Source of the DNA: Parabacteroides sp. ZJ-118
Lineage (GTDB): Bacteria; Bacteroidota; Bacteroidia; Bacteroidales; Tannerellaceae
NCBI RefSeq assembly: GCF_011038785.1
Contig: NZ_JAAKDT010000025.1
Coordinates: 1 to 46,215, forward strand
Length of the DNA: 46,215 nucleotides
Direction of reading: 5' to 3'
This document shows positions 38,305-46,215 of this stretch, in pieces. Each line of letters begins with the position of its first letter. Within the stretch, counting starts at the first letter, position 1. A program made the translations under genes and the position numbers. The notes beneath the pieces are model-generated. The model was not told the origin of the DNA and did not search any database. It saw only the letters and a program-made list of their open reading frames with translations.

Positions 38305-39630
38305 TCAGTCACGGGAGAAAATGTCGCGGGTATATACTTTGGCATCCACGTCTTTCAATTCCTCCGAATAGCGGTTGGCAAGAATAGCCTTGGAAAGGCG
38401 TTTGAATTCGGCGAGGTCGTTGACCACTCGCGAGCCGAAGAATGTTGAGCCGTTCTCGAGGGTAGGCTCATAGATAATGACGGTGGCACCCTTGGCCTTG
38501 ATGCGTTTCATCACACCTTGAATGGATGATTGGCGGAAGTTGTCGCTGTTCGATTTCATCGTGAGTCGGTAAACGCCGATGACACACGCCTCACCCCGCC
38601 CCTCCCCACAAGGGAGGGAGGCTGGATATGTATTGGTTTGGGAGTAGTCATACCAGCCCGCCATACGCAGCACTTGGTCGGCAATGAAATCCTTGCGGGT
38701 GCGGTTGCTCTCCACAATTGCCGACATCATGTTCTGCGGCACATCGGCGTAGTTGGCGAGGAGCTGCTTGGTATCTTTGGGCAGACAATAACCTCCGTAG
38801 CCGAAAGAGGGATTATTGTAATGTGTGCCAATACGCGGGTCGAGGCCAACGCCTTCGATGATTGCTTGCGAGTCGAGTCCTTTGACTTCGGCGTAGGTAT
38901 CAAGTTCGTTAAAGTAACTGACACGCAGGGCAAGATAGGTATTGGCAAAGAGTTTCACGGCTTCCGCCTCCTTTATGCCCATATATAGTACCGGAATATC
39001 CTCTTTGATTGCACCTTGTTGAAGCAGACTGACGAACGTATGCGCTGCCCTGTTCAGTTTTTCAATATCAGTGACAGCATGGATGGCTGCATTCTCCTCG
39101 GCAAACTCCGGCTTGTCGATAATCTTGGGGACACCGGCGATGATACGAGAGGGGTAAAGGTTATCGTACAGTGCCTTGCTCTCGCGCAGAAACTCCGGGA
39201 AAAAGAGCAGGTTGAACGACTTGACACCTTTGGCGGCATACTTCACGTAGAGATTGCGGCAGTAACCGACGGGAATGGTCGATTTGATGACCATAACGGC
39301 ATCGGGATTGACACTCAGCACAAGGTCAATGACATCCTCGATACAATGGGTATCGAAGAAGTTCTTTACCGGGTCGTAGTTTGTTGGGGCGGCAATTACC
39401 ACAAAATCCGCATCCTTATATGCCACTGCGCCGTCAAGCGTAGCCGTCAGATCAAGCTCCTTTTCGGCAAGATACTTCTCGATATACTCATCTTGAATAG
39501 GAGAAATCCGTTTGTTGATTTTCTCCACCTTTTCTGGAATCACATCGACTGCAACAACGCGGTTGTGTTGCGCCAGTAAGGTCGCTATGCTTAAGCCGAC
39601 ATATCCGGTGCCGGCAACTGCTATCCTCAT
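38305..39630 (-). CDS. ugd: UDP-glucose 6-dehydrogenase with in-frame palindrome insertion
   Basis: 441-residue NAD-dependent dehydrogenase oxidising UDP-glucose to UDP-glucuronate. It has the Rossmann start [14 protein letters not shown] (3-16), [41 protein letters not shown], the linker helix with [22 protein letters not shown], and the catalytic C282 in [11 protein letters not shown]. Residues about 334-349 ([17 protein letters not shown]) are an insertion from a GC-rich palindrome in the C-terminal NDP-binding domain, and the frame is preserved. The family usually has about 390-430 residues. A 3' remnant of a second ugd lies at 37411-37485. Confidence 0.94.
   Translation of the reverse strand: MRIAVAGTGYVGLSIATLLAQHNRVVAVDVIPEKVEKINKRISPIQDEYIEKYLAEKELDLTATLDGAVAYKDADFVVIAAPTNYDPVKNFFDTHCIEDVIDLVLSVNPDAVMVIKSTIPVGYCRNLYVKYAAKGVKSFNLLFFPEFLRESKALYDNLYPSRIIAGVPKIIDKPEFAEENAAIHAVTDIEKLNRAAHTFVSLLQQGAIKEDIPVLYMGIKEAEAVKLFANTYLALRVSYFNELDTYAEVKGLDSQAIIEGVGLDPRIGTHYNNPSFGYGGYCLPKDTKQLLANYADVPQNMMSAIVESNRTRKDFIADQVLRMAGWYDYSQTNTYPASLPCGEGRGEACVIGVYRLTMKSNSDNFRQSSIQGVMKRIKAKGATVIIYEPTLENGSTFFGSRVVNDLAEFKRLSKAILANRYSEELKDVDAKVYTRDIFSRD
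38588..38626. repeat. GC-rich palindromic element, copy E in ugd
   Basis: CCCCTCCCCACAAGGGAGGG (38599-38618) with a GCCTCACCCCG shoulder, inserted in frame in ugd and read as [11 protein letters not shown]. Same family and orientation as copy B of fnlB, about 11 kb away. Confidence 0.85.
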
Positions 39631-39899
39631 AAAATTTGATTTAATTCTCCAATAACCTCTTCCTAATCTCCATCCCTAATCGTATCACATATTACTTAGA
39701 GCAACGAGGAGAGAGACTTTTATAGACATTCAATGTAAGCAGTCACTATAGACCCGTTAAGGAGCTAAAGAGGCTATTTCTATTAAGTTTTAAAAATCAA
39801 GAATTAAGTTTGATCTGAACATCCGATTACATGGTCAGAGGTTGCCATTTGTGTGGCTGACCAACTCCTCGGTTAGGGAAGAGTGACTTTCCAAATCTA

Positions 39900-39990
39900 T
39901 CAAATCACACCCGGAACCTCGCTATCGTCATCTCCATCCTCGGGTTTGCCGCCGACCCAGATCTGCGTGCTCATGCTACGGGGCGTTTTG
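39900..39990 (-). pseudogene. DUF4469 gene 3'-end remnant
   Basis: The minus strand reads KTPRSMSTQIWVGGKPEDGD then DDSEVPGVI stop, against KTPRSVSTQIWVGGKPEDGD then DDSEVPGEI at the end of the intact gene (35279). About 25-30 bp downstream of the stop also match (39877-39899 versus 35256-35278). The 5' part is replaced by the TOPRIM/AAA_21 module, which ends 14 bp away. The region 39631-39876 between this and ugd shows nothing recognised. Confidence 0.9.
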
Positions 39991-40004
39991 TGCATCCAAA
40001 AGAT

Positions 40005-40577
40005 TTATTGCTTCAACGCTTCAATCAAATCGGCAAAGTCTGTGAAGGTGGATTTCAATTTACCTGTATCAAGTAATGGAAATAAACAGGTGAAATCACG
40101 CACTTTATGATAATTACGTCCATTATCTTTATAAATTCTCCCCACAAGGTCGCTGGGGTTGGGAATGCGGGTCAAATCAGTCCGATTATACGACAGATTC
40201 TTCAAACCCTCTTTCTTCAAAACATCAGGCTGAGACAAAATCCAAGCTTCTGCTTCTTGAATCATAAAAAATGTATTAGCGGAAACGCTATTCGTCACGC
40301 GATTAGGCTTTGAAGCGTTAAATTCGCCATATTCTTTTCTCTCATTTTTCACCGGCATTTCACTGTCCGAGTCAACAAGCAGGAAACGGACTTCATTATT
40401 GTCCATGGGTGTAGTGAGAAACTTATCCACCGTCTGTTGTTTCCCTTTTCCCATGACAATACGTGGCATATTGCCTTCCAATTCCTTGGCAAGAAGGGTA
40501 TTAAACGCCTTTCGCAAATCACCATTTTCCAAATTGGGAGAACCCTCCACATACAATGTTTTTCGCACCATAGCCAC
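40005..40577 (-). CDS. TOPRIM-like partner protein of AAA_21 ATPase
   Basis: 190-residue protein with the pattern of a small TOPRIM/OLD-type nuclease: TLYVEGSPN (E11) in the first strand and FLLVDSDSEMP (D69, D71) after the central helices. A later helix EAEAWILSQPDVLKKEGL resembles the part that follows in DUF4276/RloB proteins. Translation starts at ATG 40577, 7 bp after the ATPase gene. The two form an operon under the promoter at 41848. Probably a nuclease subunit of a defence-like ATPase-nuclease pair (inference). Confidence 0.65.
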   Translation of the reverse strand: MAMVRKTLYVEGSPNLENGDLRKAFNTLLAKELEGNMPRIVMGKGKQQTVDKFLTTPMDNNEVRFLLVDSDSEMPVKNERKEYGEFNASKPNRVTNSVSANTFFMIQEAEAWILSQPDVLKKEGLKNLSYNRTDLTRIPNPSDLVGRIYKDNGRNYHKVRDFTCLFPLLDTGKLKSTFTDFADLIEALKQ

Positions 40578-40584
40578 TCAACTG

Positions 40585-41778
40585 TTAGTAACGGTTTCCT
40601 CCCAAATCACCCTCTCTCCAAAGTGTGCCCGTAGAATACTGTGAAGCCCATTCTACGTATTGCAGGCTTTGAAACGAATTGACCCCAGAGTTGTTCGATT
40701 CATTCTTTTCAAAAACAAGCACCTTATCAACAGATACACAATCAAGCAAATGCGGGCTGTGAGTGGCCAGCACATATTGCGTTTGGTCGGATGTCTCCCC
40801 CAGCATTTCCATCAGCTCGGATATCATATCGGGATGAAGCCCGCTTTCGGGTTCATCGATACATACCAATCCACCACGCTTCCTATTGCAAAAAACAGCA
40901 AGCAGGCAGAGAAACTTCAACGTACCATCACTGATGTTGGAAGCATGCACAGAGCGTTCCAGACCTCGTTCGTCAAGCAACAATTCAATATTGTTCCCTA
41001 TAAAATTGAAATCAAATCCTTTAATCATGGGATTGATATTGACAAACGATTTCACCAAACGAGAATAATCGGTTTTGGAGTTAATCTTAATGGCGTTTAT
41101 TAACTGTGCCAAATTAACTCCGTCCGTAGCCAACTTTTGTACACTGCCCGGCAACGATGGTTTGCGAATAGCACTCGGAGCAGTGGTATCGAATCCCGTA
41201 TAAACCATTATGTCGCGCAATGCCTCGCGCAAGGTGTGTATCTGATAAAAACGGTCCTTGTCCACCAACTGGGTCAAGATGGATTCCGAAGCATTTTCAA
41301 ATGTGTATTCCACCCGCTGTTGGTCATCGGTCTTACCTTCGCGCACATATCCGCGGCCATTGTTCATCTTCAGATAAACATACCGTGGCTTCCCGTCAGG
41401 ATTCTTTGTGTACAGGCTCTCACATACGTAATAATTTTGAGTGGAACCCATTTTGCGGAATTTAATGCGATAGAAAACCGGCTCTTGAAACTTGTAACCA
41501 TACCGACCCAGCACAACAGGATCAAATTCATATTCTATCACTATCTGCGGTTTCGATTGCGACGGCGCGGCAAAACATACAGCATCAAAACCTCCCCAGC
41601 GGTCAACGATAAGACGAGAAAGTTCCCCTTCCGCAACAACCGCCCGCAACACCTGAAAAGCTTTCAAGAAATTGGTCTTGCCGGAACCATTGATTCCTAC
41701 CAACACATTCACATCCCGCAAAGCCACTGTTTGGGATGAGAAACTGAAAAAGTTTGTGAAAGATATGCTTTTTATCAT
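40585..41778 (-). CDS. AAA_21 ATPase (OLD/RecF-like)
   Basis: 397-residue SMC-like ATPase. It has Walker A VLVGINGSGKTNFLKAF (26-42), the long insert carrying YYVCESLYTKNPDGKPRYVYL, the ABC signature region HASNISDGTLKFLCLLAVF, Walker B GGLVCIDEPESGLHPDMI, and LATHSPHLLDCV (His switch). It is distinct from the AAA_21 protein at 18886, so two unrelated ATPase + TOPRIM-type pairs occur in this locus. A dedicated promoter and palindrome precede it. Confidence 0.88.
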   Translation of the reverse strand: MIKSISFTNFFSFSSQTVALRDVNVLVGINGSGKTNFLKAFQVLRAVVAEGELSRLIVDRWGGFDAVCFAAPSQSKPQIVIEYEFDPVVLGRYGYKFQEPVFYRIKFRKMGSTQNYYVCESLYTKNPDGKPRYVYLKMNNGRGYVREGKTDDQQRVEYTFENASESILTQLVDKDRFYQIHTLREALRDIMVYTGFDTTAPSAIRKPSLPGSVQKLATDGVNLAQLINAIKINSKTDYSRLVKSFVNINPMIKGFDFNFIGNNIELLLDERGLERSVHASNISDGTLKFLCLLAVFCNRKRGGLVCIDEPESGLHPDMISELMEMLGETSDQTQYVLATHSPHLLDCVSVDKVLVFEKNESNNSGVNSFQSLQYVEWASQYSTGTLWREGDLGGNRY

Positions 41779-41820
41779 ATACTATTCTTGCTATATTTCC
41801 AACGCCTTTTTACAGATAAA

Positions 41821-41877
41821 CGCATAACTTATGCGCACATCTTGACGCAAAGATAGCCAATTCCTCTTTAACACAAA
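41821..41877 (-). promoter_or_regulatory. promoter and palindrome upstream of AAA_21/TOPRIM pair
   Basis: Minus-strand TTTG (41874-41877), 18 bp, TATCTTTG (41848-41855) is a good Bacteroidetes promoter. Downstream, between promoter and start codon (41778), lies the perfect palindrome CGCATAACTTATGCG (41821-41835), which is well placed as an operator. The remaining gap to the IS66 remnant (41879-41985) shows nothing else. Confidence 0.62.
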
Positions 41878-41985
41878 CATTTCCCTTGAAATATTCGTAA
41901 ACCACCACTACAGCGTACTCTTGTCAATCAATAAGTTACGTCCATGATAAAATAAAAAAACTTCTTGATTTCATGTTTTGCCCTG

Positions 41986-42330
41986 TCAGGCGGCTTTCTC
42001 CTGTCCCTGTTTTGGACGGGGAACGTATTTATTGGGAAGGAAAGACGCATCCGCTTTCTCACCCTTCATCAGCCGGGTGAGTATATCCTCGATGTACTCC
42101 CCGAAATTTACAGCGTTGAGTTTGCAGCTTTCAAGCAACGAATACATGAAAGCTATGTTTTCGGCCGCGAAGTGGCTGCCGGTATGCAACCAGTTGCGCC
42201 TGCCGATGGCGATGTGCCGGAACATACGCTCTATGGCGTTGTTGTGCATCTCGATGCGGCCATCCAGAAGAAACTTCTGTGAATCAGGCAACTTTAAAGA
42301 GTTAAAAAAGTTATCAATTATCTGATCCAC
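41986..42330 (-). pseudogene. IS66 family transposase, C-terminal fragment
   Basis: 114 residues: DGRIEMHNNAIERMFRHIA, then IGRRNWLHTGSHFAAENIAF and SLLESCKLNAVNFGEYIED. This is the C-terminal end of an IS66 transposase, including the last catalytic Glu (N-N-A-I-E-R). The catalytic Asp residues and the central part are missing. It is a non-functional relic. Confidence 0.88.
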
Positions 42331-42523
42331 AAATATTTATACCGTAATTGGATTTCAGGTCTTCTTTCAACGCGGCAACCTGTTTCCTTAACTCGGAGGC
42401 TTCCTTCTCCTTGCGCTCACACTCCAACGCGAGACTGTCCGCATAGGCATTCACTTGGGCTGTATAACGCTCAATCGCGGCAACAAGGGCTTTCAACCGT
42501 TCTATCTCTGATCGTGCATCCAT
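42330..42523 (-). pseudogene. IS66 family transposase, N-terminal fragment
   Basis: MDARSEIERLKALVAAIERY and the following charged coiled coil (ECERKEKEASELRKQVAALK) is the usual leucine-zipper-like start of IS66 transposases. It ends at a stop beside the C-terminal fragment, so the element has an internal deletion of more than 300 codons. No accessory IS66 ORFs or clear terminal repeats are found near it. Confidence 0.6.
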
Positions 42524-42715
42524 ATCAAATGATTAGTTTATGTGTAAACCACCAATAGAGCGTACCCACTGTTTATCAATGGGACAACCATATAGGCTGG
42601 TATTTAATAAAATACAGATTTTACTTCCTTTAACTATCAGGCGACAGTCTGGGTTAGTTTTGATATGTCGGCATCCATGCCGCTTTCTTAACGACGGACC
42701 AAAGTCTCGTATAAA

Positions 42716-42825
42716 AAGTATCTTAGATCCATCCCCCAAGTATCTTAGATCCATCCCCCAAGTATCTTAGGTGCGTTGGCAAAGTATCTTAGGTGCGTGG
42801 CGCAAGTCTCCTAACATATCTTTTT
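42716..42825. repeat. 22-bp tandem repeat (4 copies plus a degenerate fifth)
   Basis: Units start at 42716, 42738, 42760, 42782 and 42804. The first two are identical (AAGTATCTTAGATCCATCCCCC), the next two change to AAGTATCTTAGGTGCGTKGSS-type, and the fifth is degenerate. They lie 80 bp downstream of the ATPase/nuclease array. The rest of the gap between the IS66 relic and the array (42524-42715, 42826-42905) shows nothing recognised. Confidence 0.8.
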
Positions 42826-42905
42826 TGCTCAGCCTTCGTCGCATTGGGGAACTGCAATGCACTGTGATACCGGAGCAGGTCTTGAAGCGGACTTTGAACG
42901 GCCGT

Positions 42906-44471
42906 TCATTCCTCAATCTTCCACCCTTCGATCGTACGCTTCTCCGTACTGAAATTGATAGCCACCTTCACCACCGGAAGGCCGCAGAGGGCGAAGCGTT
43001 CGGGATACTCCTTCAGGTCGATCTGCTCCATGGCCGCATCGGCGCTTTGGTCCAGTTTCAACTCGATCACGTAAAGCGTGGAAGGCGTGCGGAGCACCAT
43101 GTCCACACGGCCCTTTGGTGTACGGACCTCCACATCCACATAATTGCCGAGCAGCGTGAAAATCACATAAAGCAGCTGCTGGTAATGGCCCTCGTAATGC
43201 GTGTTATCGCAATAGGGGATCGTGGAGAGGACCGTGCGCATCAAACGCAACGCGCCCTCCATGTCACCGTTGTAGATCTTCTCCGCCATCTTGGCTACCA
43301 GCGTGTTCAGTTCTGCGGGACGTTGTACGTAGTTGGGTAGCAGGCTACGCATCAAACCGATCCGCACCTCCCTGTTCGGAATGTCCAACTGATACAGGTC
43401 GGAAAAACGGGAATAGCCCTTGATCGTGATATAGCCGCTTTGGTACAGTAACGGCGTGATGCTCGTCATCCGTTCCGTTGGCGCGTCAAAGTCGGCCGCC
43501 ACACATTCCCGATTACCGATCTCCTGCGGGATCACGTGGAACTTACGCAGCATCTCGATCAGGTAAGTAGGAGTCCCGCTACCGAACCAGTAGGAGTCGA
43601 TCCGCCCCTTGTGAAGGGCCGTCAGCAGGCTGAACGGATTGTAAATATCGGGCGATGGCCATGTGAAATGATAGCCGTCATAATTCTGCTTCAGCGCGTC
43701 AAAAGCCTCCTGGGAGGATATTCCCAGCCGCTTACCGAACTGAGCGATATCCTCGCCCATCTGGCTCCGGATCTCCTCCTCCGTGATACCGCACAGAGAT
43801 GCGTACGCCTCGTCCATGCTGATATTCTCGATATTATTCAGCTCGCTGAAGATGCTCAATTGGGAGAATTTCGTGATGCCGGTCAGGAAGACGAAACGCA
43901 AGTAAGGATCGCACGCCTTCAACGGACTGTAGAAGTTACGCATCACGTTACGAAGCTTCGGCAACTCTCTCTCCTCATGCACCACGTCCAGGAGCGGAGC
44001 GTCGTACTCGTCGATCAAGACCACTACCTTTTGACCCGTCTGCTCGTAAGCGCATCTAATTAAATTCGTCAAGCGTAAATTCGCATCTTCCGAATCCATA
44101 TTCAAGCCATACCTCCTCTCCATATCCGCCAATTGGAACAAGAGATAGCGATTCAGCCCCTCTTTGTCCAGGTGCTTGCCAAGGCTCATGTCGAAATGAA
44201 GCACCGGATGGCGTGTCCATTCCTTCTCCAGGCGCTCGATGGCCAACCCATCGAACAGTTCCTTGCGACCCTCGAAGTAGCTACGGAGCGTAGAGGTTAG
44301 CAGGGACTTGCCGAAGCGGCGGGGACGGCTCAAGAAGATATAGCTCGATGCACCGTGTACTAACCGATAGATCAAATCGGTCTTATCGATATATACATAA
44401 TTACCCTCCCGCAATTTCGAGAAAGTCTGGATTCCTATCGGATATAATCGACTGTCTTTCATGACCCTCAT
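42906..44471 (-). CDS. AAA-ATPase-like/PD-(D/E)XK nuclease-domain protein, tandem copy 1
   Basis: 521-residue protein of the common Bacteroidetes family with an N-terminal AAA-ATPase-like domain and C-terminal PD-(D/E)XK (DUF1703) domain. It shows YVYIDKTDLIYRLVHG, Walker A LSRPRRFGKSLL (48-59), Walker B VVVLIDEYDAPLL (near 149-161), FLTGITKFSQLSIFSELNN, and the nuclease-like VDMVLRTPSTLYVIELKLD (D, E-x-K) near residue 460-480. Function in cells is unknown. The ATG overlaps the TGA of copy 2 (44468-44471). It is nearly identical to copy 2 except residues about 103-140. Confidence 0.92.
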   Translation of the reverse strand: MRVMKDSRLYPIGIQTFSKLREGNYVYIDKTDLIYRLVHGASSYIFLSRPRRFGKSLLTSTLRSYFEGRKELFDGLAIERLEKEWTRHPVLHFDMSLGKHLDKEGLNRYLLFQLADMERRYGLNMDSEDANLRLTNLIRCAYEQTGQKVVVLIDEYDAPLLDVVHEERELPKLRNVMRNFYSPLKACDPYLRFVFLTGITKFSQLSIFSELNNIENISMDEAYASLCGITEEEIRSQMGEDIAQFGKRLGISSQEAFDALKQNYDGYHFTWPSPDIYNPFSLLTALHKGRIDSYWFGSGTPTYLIEMLRKFHVIPQEIGNRECVAADFDAPTERMTSITPLLYQSGYITIKGYSRFSDLYQLDIPNREVRIGLMRSLLPNYVQRPAELNTLVAKMAEKIYNGDMEGALRLMRTVLSTIPYCDNTHYEGHYQQLLYVIFTLLGNYVDVEVRTPKGRVDMVLRTPSTLYVIELKLDQSADAAMEQIDLKEYPERFALCGLPVVKVAINFSTEKRTIEGWKIEE

Positions 44472-46051
44472 TGAATTGTATTACACCCATCTTCTATCTT
44501 CCACCCCTCGATCGTACGCTTCTCCGTACTGAAATTGATGCCTACCTTCACCACCGGCAGGCCGCAGAGGGCGAAGCGTTCGGGATACTCCTTCAGATCG
44601 ATCTGCTCCATGGCAGCCTCGGCGCCTTGGTCCAGCTTCAACTCGATCACGTAAAGCGTGGAAGGCGTGCGGAGCACCATGTCCACACGCCCCTTCGGCG
44701 TACGGACCTCCACATCCACATAATTGCCGAGCAGCGTGAAAATCACATAAAGCAGCTGCTGGTAATGGCCCTCGTAATGCGTGTTATCGCAATAGGGGAT
44801 CGTGGAGAGGACCGTGCGCATCAAACGCAACGCGCCCTCCATGTCACCGTTGTAGATCTTCTCCGCCATCTTGGCCACCAGCGTGTTCAGTTCTGCGGGA
44901 CGTTGCACATAGTTGGGTAGCAGGCTACGCATCAGACCGACCCGCACCTCCCTGTTCGGTATGTCCAACTGATACAGGTCGGAAAAATGGGAATAACTCT
45001 TGATCGTGATATAGCCGCTTTGGTACAGCAACGGCGTGATGCTTGTCATCCGTTCCGTTGGCGCGTCAAAGTCGGCCGCCACGCATTCCCGATTACCGAT
45101 CTCCTGCGGGATCACGTGGAACTTACGTAGCATCTCGATCAGGTAAGTAGGAGTCCCGCTACCGAACCAGTAGGAGTCGATCCGCCCCTTGTGAAGGGCG
45201 GTCAGCAGACTGAACGGGTTGTAAATATCGGGCGATGGCCATGTGAAATGATAGCCGTCATAATTCTGCTTCAGTGCGTCAAAGGCCTCCTGGGAGGATA
45301 TTCCCAGTCGCTTACCGAACTGAGCGATATCCTCGCCCATCTGGCTCCGGATCTCCTCTTCCGTGATGCCGCACAGAGATGCGTACGCCTCGTCCATGCT
45401 GATATTCTCGATATTATTCAGCTCGCTAAAGATGCTCAACTGGGAGAATTTCGTGATGCCGGTCAGGAAGACGAAACGCAAATAGGGATCGCACGCCTTC
45501 AACGGACTGTAGAAGTTACGCATCACGTTACGAAGCTTCGGCAACTCTCTCTCCTCATGTACCACGTCCAAGAGCGGAGCGTCGTACTCATCGATCAAGA
45601 CCACTACTTTCTGCCCCGTCTGCTCGTAAGCACGCTTGATAAGACTCTCCAAGCGGTCGTTCACCATAAGCGCATTCTCATCACGCCCATAAATGGCTTC
45701 CCACTCAGACAAACGACGCCCCAAATAATGTTCCAGCTCCTCCCTGTCTAAATGCTTGCCAAGGCTCATGTCGAAATGAAGCACCGGATGGCGTGTCCAT
45801 TCCTTCTCCAGGCGCTCGATGGCCAACCCCTCGAACAGTTCCTTACGACCCTCGAAGTAGCTACGGAGCGTAGAGGTTAGCAAGGACTTGCCGAAGCGGC
45901 GGGGACGGCTCAAGAAGATATAGTTCGATGCACCGCATACTAACCGATAGATCAAATCGGTCTTATCGATATATACATAATTACCCTCCCGCAATTTCGA
46001 GAAAGTCTGGATTCCTATCGGATATAATCGACTGTCTTTCATGACCCTCAT
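44468..46051 (-). CDS. AAA-ATPase-like/PD-(D/E)XK nuclease-domain protein, tandem copy 2
   Basis: 527-residue paralogue of the preceding gene, with the same motifs. It differs mainly in the patch after LHFDMSLGKHLD (here REELEHYLGRRLSEWEAIYG; copy 1 KEGLNRYLLFQLADMERRYG) and in its extra C-terminal residues DGCNTIQ. Elsewhere differences are few, so the copies have been homogenised or duplicated recently. It overlaps the next copy upstream by ATGA (46048-46051), indicating an operon-like tandem array. Confidence 0.92.
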   Translation of the reverse strand: MRVMKDSRLYPIGIQTFSKLREGNYVYIDKTDLIYRLVCGASNYIFLSRPRRFGKSLLTSTLRSYFEGRKELFEGLAIERLEKEWTRHPVLHFDMSLGKHLDREELEHYLGRRLSEWEAIYGRDENALMVNDRLESLIKRAYEQTGQKVVVLIDEYDAPLLDVVHEERELPKLRNVMRNFYSPLKACDPYLRFVFLTGITKFSQLSIFSELNNIENISMDEAYASLCGITEEEIRSQMGEDIAQFGKRLGISSQEAFDALKQNYDGYHFTWPSPDIYNPFSLLTALHKGRIDSYWFGSGTPTYLIEMLRKFHVIPQEIGNRECVAADFDAPTERMTSITPLLYQSGYITIKSYSHFSDLYQLDIPNREVRVGLMRSLLPNYVQRPAELNTLVAKMAEKIYNGDMEGALRLMRTVLSTIPYCDNTHYEGHYQQLLYVIFTLLGNYVDVEVRTPKGRVDMVLRTPSTLYVIELKLDQGAEAAMEQIDLKEYPERFALCGLPVVKVGINFSTEKRTIEGWKIEDGCNTIQ

Positions 46052-46215
46052 TGAATTGTATTACACCCATCTTCAATCTTCCATTCCTCGATCGTACGCT
46101 TCTCCGTACTGAAATTGATGCCTACCTTCACCACCGGAAGGCCGCAGAGGGCGAAGCGTTCGGGATACTCCTTCAGATCGATCTGGCCCATGGCGGCATC
46201 GGCGCTTTGGTCCAG
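46048..46215 (-). CDS. AAA-ATPase-like/PD-(D/E)XK protein, tandem copy 3 (5' part off window)
   Basis: The last 55 or so codons of a third copy: the minus strand up to TGA at 46048-46050 reads LDQSADAAMGQIDLKEYPER, then FALCGLPVVKVGINFSTEKR and EEWKIEDGCNTIQ. It is almost identical to the ends of copies 1 and 2. The array therefore has at least three members and continues beyond the right edge. Confidence 0.9.
   Translation of the reverse strand: MDQSADAAMGQIDLKEYPERFALCGLPVVKVGINFSTEKRTIEEWKIEDGCNTIQ

Noticed and set aside
42533-42754. 73-codon minus-strand ORF as an IS66 accessory gene
   Set aside because: No IS66 Orf2 features are visible, it overlaps the 22-bp repeats and the composition is unlike neighbours. 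Treated as noncoding.
42716-42825. 22-bp tandem repeat as a CRISPR array
   Set aside because: Units are contiguous, without unique spacers, and there are no cas genes.

Overview
The window is a stretch of a Bacteroidales genome, probably Parabacteroides-like. It carries no rRNA or other taxonomic marker. The inference rests on TAnnTTTG-type -7 promoter boxes, no Shine-Dalgarno sequences, a DUF4469/HU-like gene beside a polysaccharide locus, PglC-type phosphoglycosyl transferases and EpsG-type polymerase. Almost everything is on the minus strand and is one large capsular/O-antigen-type polysaccharide locus, read from right to left and broken up by accessory modules.

Right part (34-46 kb, upstream in transcription). 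A tandem array of near-identical AAA ATPase/PD-(D/E)XK genes runs off the right edge, followed by an IS66 remnant and an ATPase + TOPRIM-like pair. Then come ugd, a small MNT-HEPN toxin-antitoxin pair, a UDP-glucuronate 4-epimerase, a DUF4469 DNA-binding protein and rmlB.

Middle part (20-34 kb). This is the serotype-specific core: Wzx flippase, EpsG-family Wzy, GT8 and GT4 transferases, the complete three-enzyme UDP-L-FucNAc pathway (fnlA, fnlB, fnlC), ATP-grasp proteins of the TupA and sugar-transfer types, and an O-acetyltransferase. The acetyltransferase and a TupA-like gene each contain a G10 run that puts them out of frame. A PIN toxin-antitoxin pair sits between fnlA and fnlB.

Left part (1-20 kb). 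There are two PglC-type initiating transferases, a PglD/NeuD-like acyltransferase with its own ACP, two ketoacyl synthases III and an SDR (an acyl-group-building cassette). Next comes an unusual block of two ATP-grasp ligases, a LysA-type PLP decarboxylase, an SDR epimerase, an MmgE/PrpD protein and an opine-dehydrogenase-family protein, ending in a DegT/PglE-like aminotransferase. Three DUF4143 ATPases and an AAA_21 + DUF4276 pair interrupt this part.

Three themes stand out. (1) GC-rich palindromic elements are inserted in frame inside fnlB (four copies) and ugd (one copy); two of them flank a DUF559 nuclease domain that is itself embedded in frame within fnlB. (2) Accessory ATPase and toxin-antitoxin modules repeatedly lie next to truncated second copies of biosynthetic gene ends (aminotransferase 5' ends at four sites, PglC 5' end, ugd 3' end, DUF4469 3' end, Wzx 5' end, rmlA 5' end). 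(3) Homopolymeric G tracts look able to switch an acetyltransferase and to fuse two ATP-grasp reading frames. All functions are read from sequence motifs and remembered family features; no searches were run.
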